Origin: Rhodospirillaceae bacterium
GTDB taxonomy: Bacteria; Pseudomonadota; Alphaproteobacteria; MPNO01; UBA2964
Direction: 5' to 3'
DNA length: 6,016 bases
Assembly (NCBI GenBank): GCA_002724505.1
Contig: PBOV01000159.1
Location: 1 to 6,016 of the forward strand
Both the position numbers and the translations under genes were made by a program. Positions within the stretch are counted from its first letter, which is position 1. Each line of letters opens with the position of its first letter. The notes beneath the pieces are model-generated. The model worked only from the letters and a program-made list of their open reading frames with translations, was not told the origin of the DNA and searched no databases. This document shows positions 1-5,616 of this stretch, piece after piece.

Positions 1-1
1 C

Positions 2-646
2 GATGATACTGAATGGAAAGCGGCAACTGGGTATATCCCGATGCAAGGGAACTATCAGCTTTTGGTCGATAATCTTCTCGACTTCACTCATGTGACATAT
101 CTGCATAAAAAGACGCTGTCCGCCGACCCAGAAGAAGCAAAGGTTCCCGTCAAGGTTGATCGCGGCGAGAAGTCAATTGCTGTCTCTCGTTGGATATTTA
201 ACCATGAGGCGCCCCCACTCTTCGCCAAAGCCGGGGGCTTTGAGGGTAAGGTGGACCGTTGGCAAACCACTACCTGGCTCGCCCCGTCTACCTTAGCGTT
301 TGATGTCGGTTGCGCTAGAGCTGACACAGGCGCAGTAGATGGAGATCGCTCGCAAGGCATCTCTATATGGTCAACTCATATGATAACGCCAGAGACTGAC
401 ACCACAACTCATTATAACTGGGCCTATGTTCGGGACTTCGCACTGGATGACGACAAAATGACCGACATTATGCATGACGGCGCTAAAGCTACCTTTGAAG
501 AAGACGTCGAGATGATAGAAGCGCAACAAGAACGTTTAGGCTCTATCAGTTTTGATGGTTTAATTGATATAAACGCCGATAATCCTCCGCTTCAAATGCG
601 CAGAATTATGGAGGAACTAATCGCTAAAGAGAGCATAATTCAATAG
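2..646 (+). CDS. Rieske non-heme iron oxygenase, alpha subunit, VanA-like C-terminal catalytic domain (5' partial)
   Basis: The reading frame is open from base 2 to the TAG at 644-646, so the gene begins left of the window; the ATG at 41 is internal. What remains is the catalytic part of an aromatic-ring oxygenase or O-demethylase of the vanillate demethylase oxygenase type. Numbering from the first visible codon, the motif DNLLDFTHVTYLH (residues 23-35) supplies the two iron-binding histidines, H30 and H35, and the Asp (D27) that bridges electron transfer from the Rieske cluster of a neighbouring subunit. The third iron ligand is probably D168 in the FEEDVEMIEAQQ segment. The tail (NPPLQMRRIMEELIAKE) is typical of VanA-like C-terminal domains. 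The N-terminal Rieske [2Fe-2S] domain (CxH...CxxH) is outside the window. Family membership is firm. The substrate (a methoxylated aromatic or another ring compound) cannot be read from this fragment, and no reductase gene is visible. Confidence 0.9.
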   Translation, partial: DDTEWKAATGYIPMQGNYQLLVDNLLDFTHVTYLHKKTLSADPEEAKVPVKVDRGEKSIAVSRWIFNHEAPPLFAKAGGFEGKVDRWQTTTWLAPSTLAFDVGCARADTGAVDGDRSQGISIWSTHMITPETDTTTHYNWAYVRDFALDDDKMTDIMHDGAKATFEEDVEMIEAQQERLGSISFDGLIDINADNPPLQMRRIMEELIAKESIIQ

Positions 647-775
647 CCCTTAAATATCAGTTTTTAGTAGAACTATGTCTATTGAGATTCATAAAATTCC
701 CTAAGGAAGAGGAGCTCCTGGCCGAGAAATGCGGAGAAACTGCCTGGAAGTTTTTATATAATTTTAACGGGCACG
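647..775. other. Convergent intergenic spacer, no gene recognised
   Basis: This 129-nt gap lies between the stop codons of the oxygenase and cobT. It has a perfect 10-bp palindrome, AGGAGCTCCT (710-719), with no loop and no following T-run, and no convincing bidirectional terminator. A TTG-initiated reading frame runs from 682 across the cobT 3' end, but it resembles no family I know and overlaps cobT by about 100 nt, so I do not call it a gene. Confidence 0.5.
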
Positions 776-1798
776 CTAATCAGTTTGTATTGTTGGCATC
801 CGAAGCTGATCAAAAGAGCCCATGCCAGTATGACATGCAACGGCCGCCTGTAGAATCGAAACTGCTAGCGTAGCACCTACCCCCTCGCCTAATCCTATTC
901 CAAGGTTCAGAAGTGCATCTTTTTTGAGCACAGCAAGTAATTTGGTATGTCCTTCCCCAGCAGAGACATGTCCGACAACGCAGTGGTCTAGTGCCGTTGG
1001 ATTAAAGGCCTGCAAAACTGCGGCCGCGGCGGTACAGGCGTAACCGTCGAGTACAATCGGTATTCGGTTCAATCTTGCTCCAATGATAGCCCCCGCTATT
1101 GCCGCAAGTTCACGACCCCCGACGTGGCGCAAAACCTCCAGGGCGTCCGTCATACAATCCTCATGCTTCGCAACGCCCTCGCCCACCATACGAATATAAT
1201 TAGTTGTTGCGCGGCGCTCAGTGCCAACATTGGCTCCAATCCAAAATTTCGCAGTCTGCCCATAGAGGCCTTGGCATATCGCCGCTGCAGACAACGTGTT
1301 GCCCGACCCCATTTCGCCAAGGCATAGAATGTCAACACCGTCCTCCACTGCAGACATCCCAAATGCTATCGCCTCAGCGCATTCATCGTCTTCCATGGCG
1401 GGTTGTTTCAAAAAATTGCGAGTGGGAATTTCGACCGCGACCTCATAAATTTTTAGTTCATAGCCATGCATCTGACAAAGTTGATTAATAGCGGCGGTGC
1501 CCTGGGTAAACCCTTCGACCGTCTGCTCATTCATTACATGCGGAAATGCAGAACCCTCTTCAGCTGCTATGCCATGACTGCCAACAAAAATAGCAATTTG
1601 GCATCTATCGTTGGTCGGAGGATGGTGTCCTTGCCAACCGCAGAGCCATTCGGCGAGCTCTTCAATACGGCCCAAAGCACCCGATTGTTTTAACAGATTA
1701 GCCTCACGGATTTTGGCGGCTGACATTGCGCTATTATTGGATACGGGGAGGTCCCCCAGTAATTCACGAATTTGGTCTAAGGAACGAATTGGTGGCAT
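776..1798 (-). CDS. cobT: Nicotinate-nucleotide--dimethylbenzimidazole phosphoribosyltransferase (CobT)
   Basis: This cytoplasmic enzyme transfers phosphoribose from nicotinate mononucleotide to 5,6-dimethylbenzimidazole or a related base, giving alpha-ribazole 5'-phosphate for the cobalamin nucleotide loop. The 340-residue product has the usual length and is complete. Family signatures are in order: FVGSHGIAAE (71-80), LGEMGSGNT (160-168), HVGGRELAAIAGA (225-237), IPIVLDGYACTAAAA (246-260), GHVSAGEGH (276-284) and GLGEGVGATLA (302-312). E305 in the last motif matches the catalytic Glu of CobT enzymes (E317 in Salmonella). The ATG at 1798-1796 is preceded by a modest AGGG about 11 nt upstream on the minus strand. 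The stop is TAG at 778-776. The gene points away from the riboswitch-controlled btuB and converges on the oxygenase gene with a 129-nt gap. I see no riboswitch on the minus strand ahead of it, so its control may differ from that of btuB. No cobS or cobU neighbour is in view. Confidence 0.97.
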   Translation of the reverse strand: MPPIRSLDQIRELLGDLPVSNNSAMSAAKIREANLLKQSGALGRIEELAEWLCGWQGHHPPTNDRCQIAIFVGSHGIAAEEGSAFPHVMNEQTVEGFTQGTAAINQLCQMHGYELKIYEVAVEIPTRNFLKQPAMEDDECAEAIAFGMSAVEDGVDILCLGEMGSGNTLSAAAICQGLYGQTAKFWIGANVGTERRATTNYIRMVGEGVAKHEDCMTDALEVLRHVGGRELAAIAGAIIGARLNRIPIVLDGYACTAAAAVLQAFNPTALDHCVVGHVSAGEGHTKLLAVLKKDALLNLGIGLGEGVGATLAVSILQAAVACHTGMGSFDQLRMPTIQTD

Positions 1799-1887
1799 TA
1801 AAATTATTGCCCTAAAAGCCCAAAAAGTGCACCAGTAAGGCCAACGCCGCGAAAGAGCAAGAGGAAGCTATGCGGATTTGTTTATAG

Positions 1888-1916
1888 TTGTAAAAATCTG
1901 ACAAACAGAATATTGA
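1888..1916 (+). promoter_or_regulatory. Candidate sigma70-type promoter for the riboswitch leader
   Basis: TTGTAA (1888-1893) and TATTGA (1911-1916) are separated by 17 nt and end a few bases before the first aptamer helix (P1, from 1922). Each hexamer matches the consensus only partly. The main support is position: the transcript must start just upstream of P1. A start near 1920-1924 would leave P1 intact or slightly shortened, so the exact boxes are uncertain. Confidence 0.28.
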
Positions 1917-1921
1917 GTACG

Positions 1922-2109
1922 ATGACGGTGCCCCATTCGGGGTGAAAAGGGAACACGGTGCGGATTTTTGGTCAATTTTAGGCTTGAACCGATCCAATTC
2001 TGTGGCTGCCCTCGCAACTGTAAGTGAGCAGCTGACATTCAATAAGCCACTGGGAAACCGGGAAGGCGGATGTTGGTGATAATTCACAAGCCAGGAGACC
2101 TGCCGTCAT
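1922..2109 (+). ncRNA. Cobalamin riboswitch aptamer
   Basis: The conserved elements occur in the canonical order. They include GAAAAGGGAACACGGTG (1944-1960), GTGGCTGCCCTCGCAACTG (2002-2020) followed by TAAG, CCACTGG (2047-2053), CGGGAAGG (2059-2066) and the B12 box AAGCCAGGAGACCTGCC (2088-2104). Helices can be traced by hand. P1 is ATGACGG (1922-1928) with CCGTCAT (2103-2109), 7 perfect pairs. CCCC and GGGG form a hairpin at 1931-1942. P5 is CACGG (1954-1958) with CTGTG (2000-2004), and GCTGC (2005-2009) pairs with GCAGC (2028-2032). The P5 arm is long (1954-2004) and suits the class with an L5-L13 kissing loop. The RNA lies ahead of a TonB-dependent receptor, a very common arrangement. From family knowledge, binding of a cobalamin (often adenosylcobalamin) represses the downstream gene; ligand preference cannot be read here. 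Confidence 0.96.
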
Positions 2110-2315
2110 GATTGTCACCAATCCGGCGGGCGAGGGATCGGCGGGACGGAATACTCCGTTTGCGGTGGCGCAGGCATTTGCCATGCGATGGAGAGCCAGG
2201 GTGATAGTTCTCGCCAGTAGAATTTGTTCGTTAGCTGATCAATTGTTGGTTGGGTGTGAGCTTTTTAGCTTTTCGCAAATGTCTGTCTTAGCCTTTTTCA
2301 AAGATGGAGCATTAA
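2110..2315 (+). promoter_or_regulatory. Riboswitch expression platform and btuB 5' leader
   Basis: About 206 nt separate the aptamer from the receptor start. The first 100 nt are clearly richer in G and C than the flanking genes and full of inverted repeats. TCCG (2122-2125) pairs with CGGA (2147-2150), presenting a loop with GGATCGG (2135-2141) that is perfectly complementary to CCGATCC in the P5 loop (1989-1995); this fits P13/L13. A competing hairpin pairs ACGGA (2146-2150) with TCCGT (2155-2159). Further stem-loops lie at 2169-2187 (CGCA/TGCG and GGC/GCC with a bulged A) and 2191-2212. None has an adjacent T-run. A 4-bp AGCT/AGCT hairpin at 2259-2270 is followed by only a short T-run. This favours translational over terminator control, although I found no strong anti-Shine-Dalgarno helix. 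A frame starting at the ATG at 2108 crosses the region but is treated as non-coding. Confidence 0.65.
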
Positions 2316-4394
2316 TTGAAAAGAATACCTATCCTCCCAATCGCTAGCGTATTGCTTATAATTAGCGCTAGTTCTTTAAACGCCCAAGGCGACTTTACCG
2401 ATACTAAGGTGAAATTACCGTCCATCGTTGTCACCGCATCACGCCTTAATAGCAATTTAGACGGCGCATCCACGGCGATTATAGCTGGAACTTCCACGAC
2501 TGTCGTCACGGCCGAGGAAATTCAACGATCTCCAGGACGGACAATACCGGAGATTTTATCCTCTGAAGCCGGCATACAATTTCAAGATCTTTATGGCAGT
2601 ACAGACGGTGCCGGGCAGACAATTGACATGCGCGGATTCGGAGAGCCTGCAACAGCAAATACATTAATCCTAATCAACGGACGGCGGCTAACAGATTTAG
2701 ATTTGGCAGCAGTCGACTTCTCTTCAATTCCGCGGGAGAGCATCGACAGGATAGAAGTAACAAGAGGTAATTTTGGAGGCGTACTTTATGGTGGTGGGGC
2801 TGAAGGTGGGACAATCAATATTATTACAAAATCAAATACAAAGGTTGGGAGCCACAGCAACTTCGATGGAGGCTACGGTTCTGATCACTTTCGTGAATTT
2901 AGGTTCTCATCTACCCAAAGCAAGGATGGTTTCGCGATAAGTGCATATGGCAACCGAGTACTTAGCGACGGTTATCGCGATAACAACTATCTAAAACAAA
3001 AGAACCTAACTTTTGAAATTCGACGGCAACTGAAAAGAGGGGATATTTTTTTAAACCTGAATTTTGATGATCAACAACTTGGATTACCCGGTGGTCGTCT
3101 TGTCGATCCAAGTGCGGGAACAAATGACCTTACCGATCCGAGGGGTGCCCAAACTCCAAATGATTATGCGCTTGAAAATGGTATAGCCACATATATTGGT
3201 GGCTCATACGGTTTAAACGATTCTACTGAGCTCATCATCGATGCTAGCCTCCGTCGCAAAGACCAAGACAGTGACTTCCGAAATCAAGATGAGGCCCGAG
3301 ATACAGTACTCACCACTTGGGGTTTAACGCCGCGTATAATGCTAGACGCCTCTGTGACTGGCAAAAATATCGCCAGCACCATGGGATTGGATTTATATTA
3401 CGTAGATTACAGTTCCGACAGAAAGAGGACACCAACAACCGCCCCGTTTACCCGCGTAAAAGCCTATCAATATACGGCCGCTCTTTATAATCAATCATCG
3501 ATAAAGTTAACCCAAAAACTCTCGACAAGTGTTGGCTTGCGCCTTGAAAGAATGTCCCTCCAGATTGGTGACACCGCATATCCGGCAAACCCCGGATCAT
3601 ACGGGTATGCGCAAACTACCTATAAGCCAACCCTCTCCGAATCTGAGAACGAATATGCTATTAACGCCGGTATTAATTACCAATTAACAAATTCTGTTAG
3701 CCTATACGGTCATGTCGGTCGTAGCTACCGAACGCCGACCTTAGACGAAAGATCAGGAACAGCCTACGCGCTAAACACCTTCGAACTGAAAAATCAGTCG
3801 TCAAAAGAAATCCAAGGTGGCGCAAAGTTTAGAATAGGCAATAGTTACATCGATACCCGGGCATACTTTTCAAGAACTCATGATGAAATACGTTTTGATC
3901 CAGACGACTCGACGAGTTTCGGCGCTAATGAAAATACGGACCCGATAAACCGTTATGGAGTAGAGACTAATGCGACTGCAAGACTTAATGATTCACTCAA
4001 CCTGAGGGGCAGTTTAACATTACGCAAGGCCGAATTTGCGGAAGGTGCATTTGAAGGGAAGGATGTTCCGCTGGTTCCGAAAATTTTTGCAAGTGTCACT
4101 GCAAATTGGAAAATAGCGGATTGGGTGTCGCTTGACTCGGTGGCAACGTATGAAGGAGAGCGGCGTCTAGCCAACGATGAAGGAGCAACCTTTAAACGAC
4201 TGAGAGATTTTACCTTGTTGGACATAAAGCTGCACGGGGAATATAAATTTCTAAACTGGTCCGCCACGATCAATAACTTACTTGATGAAAATTACCAAAC
4301 CTTTGGCACGGCCAGCGATACAACGCCTGGGCGTTATTCGGTTCAAACCCTACCCAGACGCACCTATTTTTTTCGGTTGGGAACTAAATTTTAA
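2316..4394 (+). CDS. btuB: TonB-dependent outer-membrane cobalamin receptor (BtuB-like)
   Basis: This 692-residue receptor should bring corrinoids across the outer membrane. TTG at 2316 is chosen because an in-frame TAA lies immediately upstream (2313-2315), TGGAG (2305-2309) sits 6 nt ahead, and no Met codon follows until about residue 105. The start restores a signal peptide: MKR, a hydrophobic core and likely cleavage after LNA (residue 23). The TonB box is SIVVTASR (36-43). The plug domain covers roughly 55-172, with LILINGRRL (117-125), IPRESIDRIEVTRG (138-151) and GGTINIITK (164-172). The rest is a 22-strand-type barrel, including GRSYRTPTLDE (468-478), NNLLDENYQTFG (653-664) and a terminal YFFRLGTKF whose last Phe fits the Bam assembly signal. 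It is somewhat longer than E. coli BtuB (614 residues with its signal). The receptor class is certain; the B12 substrate is inferred mainly from the riboswitch, with cobT and tonB nearby in support. Confidence 0.9.
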   Translation: MKRIPILPIASVLLIISASSLNAQGDFTDTKVKLPSIVVTASRLNSNLDGASTAIIAGTSTTVVTAEEIQRSPGRTIPEILSSEAGIQFQDLYGSTDGAGQTIDMRGFGEPATANTLILINGRRLTDLDLAAVDFSSIPRESIDRIEVTRGNFGGVLYGGGAEGGTINIITKSNTKVGSHSNFDGGYGSDHFREFRFSSTQSKDGFAISAYGNRVLSDGYRDNNYLKQKNLTFEIRRQLKRGDIFLNLNFDDQQLGLPGGRLVDPSAGTNDLTDPRGAQTPNDYALENGIATYIGGSYGLNDSTELIIDASLRRKDQDSDFRNQDEARDTVLTTWGLTPRIMLDASVTGKNIASTMGLDLYYVDYSSDRKRTPTTAPFTRVKAYQYTAALYNQSSIKLTQKLSTSVGLRLERMSLQIGDTAYPANPGSYGYAQTTYKPTLSESENEYAINAGINYQLTNSVSLYGHVGRSYRTPTLDERSGTAYALNTFELKNQSSKEIQGGAKFRIGNSYIDTRAYFSRTHDEIRFDPDDSTSFGANENTDPINRYGVETNATARLNDSLNLRGSLTLRKAEFAEGAFEGKDVPLVPKIFASVTANWKIADWVSLDSVATYEGERRLANDEGATFKRLRDFTLLDIKLHGEYKFLNWSATINNLLDENYQTFGTASDTTPGRYSVQTLPRRTYFFRLGTKF

Positions 4395-4482
4395 AGGTCG
4401 GCGGATGAAAACGGTAGTTTACTGTATAAGTTGCATTTTCGGGCCACCAGATTAACAGGGCTTTAGCTTAAGGAAAATTTTT

Positions 4483-5364
4483 ATGATTGAGCGCAAATTT
4501 AATCTTCACGCGCCGGTTTTAGACTTTTTCAACGGATGGATATCTGCCATTATAATTTCTTTGGCTGTGCACGGCGCTATGATATGGGCAGTCATAATAC
4601 TTTCTGGTGATATCTCGAGGCCAAATCTAGTTAAGGCTTTTAACGTTGAAGTCGTAGTAGAGTCCGCCCCTGGGAAACAGTACGACACCCAAAAAACAAA
4701 GATCAAACATATCAAAATGTTACCTAGCCAAATTGCGCCCCCGTCAACAACTACTCTTCATCAATCCCCGCAAAATCTCGTAGTAAAAAAAATTGAGAGA
4801 ACTATTTCTATATTTCCAAAAACCACGAAAACACATTCGATCATCCAGCATATTTATGCGCCAGAACCTAAACACAAACCCGATATTCCTCGTCAACCGT
4901 TAAAGATAAATTTAGATAGTCAAAATATTTCTAAGTCTCCGGCTACTAAATTAATCAAAAAACATGCAATTAAATTTTCACCACCACGGCTAGAGACCAT
5001 ACGTCGGGATATCTCTCCAATAATTTCTGGCCCATCGAGCGACAAGGCAAGAAGTAAGGCGCCCACAGCCAAAACAACAACCCCAACTCAACCGCCAAAA
5101 ATTGATCCTAAGGGAAAAAATTTATGGCCAAGATATCCACGCCGGGCGCGGCAGCGTGGGATCGAGGGAGAGATTTTATTGAGGATCAAGGTAAACGCCA
5201 AAGGCCGATCTAGCGGCATTGAAGTTTTGAAATCTAGCGGTCATGACATATTAGATGAGGCAGCGGTCGACGCATTGAAAAATTGGCATTTCCAACCCGG
5301 GCGTCGGGGCACAACGCCTGTTGAAGCGAGCATGGATATGCCAGTAGTATTCCGGCTCCAATAA
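4483..5364 (+). CDS. tonB: TonB family energy transducer
   Basis: TonB spans the periplasm and passes proton-motive energy from ExbB/ExbD to outer-membrane receptors by gripping their TonB box. The 293-residue product has a cytoplasmic start, one transmembrane anchor (about 20-41) with the SLAVH motif whose His (H30) matches the functionally important anchor His of TonB, a long periplasmic linker (about 60-210) and a C-terminal TonB domain (about 212-293). The domain shows LWPRYPRRARQRGIEGEI (214-231), KVNAKGRSSGIEVLKSSG (236-253), LDEAAVDALKNWHFQPG (257-273) and a final PVVFRLQ. AAGGA (4470-4474) lies 8 nt before the ATG. It follows the receptor by 88 nt on the same strand with no obvious terminator, so cotranscription under the riboswitch is likely. 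The linker is unusual: about 21 Lys, 20 Pro, 6 His and only 3 Glu in residues 66-210, with few regular Pro-Glu or Pro-Lys repeats. No exbB or exbD is adjacent. Confidence 0.93.
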   Translation: MIERKFNLHAPVLDFFNGWISAIIISLAVHGAMIWAVIILSGDISRPNLVKAFNVEVVVESAPGKQYDTQKTKIKHIKMLPSQIAPPSTTTLHQSPQNLVVKKIERTISIFPKTTKTHSIIQHIYAPEPKHKPDIPRQPLKINLDSQNISKSPATKLIKKHAIKFSPPRLETIRRDISPIISGPSSDKARSKAPTAKTTTPTQPPKIDPKGKNLWPRYPRRARQRGIEGEILLRIKVNAKGRSSGIEVLKSSGHDILDEAAVDALKNWHFQPGRRGTTPVEASMDMPVVFRLQ

Positions 5365-5616
5365 AGCCCCGACCAACCTAATTTCAAACTTTGAAATTTT
5401 ATCCTAGACAACAAGTTCCTTCTATAAATTTTACTGGATACTTGTCTTCTTTCAGGACATAAGGATTGCTTATTATTAATCCCAATCGCCTTTTATAAAT
5501 TGATCTGCCCATTACCGTATTACGTACATAGTGGGGTCTCTAATTGATTTAGATAGTTGGGCAATTAAACAAGATGATAGGAATATGATAAACGCTTGGA
5601 TTGAGGCATAACGGGT
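5365..5616. other. Intergenic region between tonB and the FAD protein gene
   Basis: This AT-rich 252-nt stretch has no recognisable gene apart from the terminator-like repeat near its left end. A good -10-like TATAAA occurs at 5494-5499 without a matching -35 at normal spacing. TGATCT (5501-5506) followed by TTACGTA (5520-5526) might be an alternative-sigma promoter (see findings). A GTG-initiated 26-codon frame (5531-5611) ends just before the next gene but has no ribosome binding site. Confidence 0.4.
5381..5397 (+). terminator. Weak terminator-like inverted repeat after tonB
   Basis: ATTTCA and TGAAAT form a 6-bp stem around the loop AACTT, starting 16 nt after the tonB stop codon. The downstream strand runs into TTTT (5397-5400). 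Position and the trailing T-run suit an intrinsic terminator, but the stem is entirely AT-rich apart from one G-C pair. It could equally be a chance palindrome. Confidence 0.3.

Noticed and set aside
682..873. TTG-initiated 63-codon frame after the oxygenase
   Set aside because: Half of it is antisense to the cobT 3' end, it has no recognisable domain, and no clear ribosome site precedes it.
1124..1838. Several overlapping frames opposite or within cobT
   Set aside because: They are shadows of the cobT coding sequence, whose family motifs are continuous and complete.
1812..2087. Minus-strand 91-codon frame with a hydrophobic C-terminus
   Set aside because: It is the antisense of the riboswitch. 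The hydrophobic tail resembles a membrane segment, but no start signal or family resemblance supports it, and the opposite strand has an unambiguous conserved RNA.
2259..2273. AGCT-TTTT-AGCT hairpin followed by T residues, as an intrinsic terminator
   Set aside because: A 4-bp stem with two A-T pairs and only three further T residues is too weak to act alone as a Rho-independent terminator.
2108..2347. Plus-strand 79-codon frame beginning within the riboswitch P1 strand and running into btuB
   Set aside because: It overlaps the last base pairs of the aptamer, P13/L13 and the receptor start, has no ribosome site that is not part of the conserved B12 box, and its product resembles no family I know. 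The structured RNA explains the region better.
5531..5611. GTG-initiated 26-codon frame ending 5 nt before the FAD protein start
   Set aside because: No Shine-Dalgarno precedes the GTG and the peptide shows no recognisable motif. A chance frame of this length is expected in AT-rich intergenic DNA.
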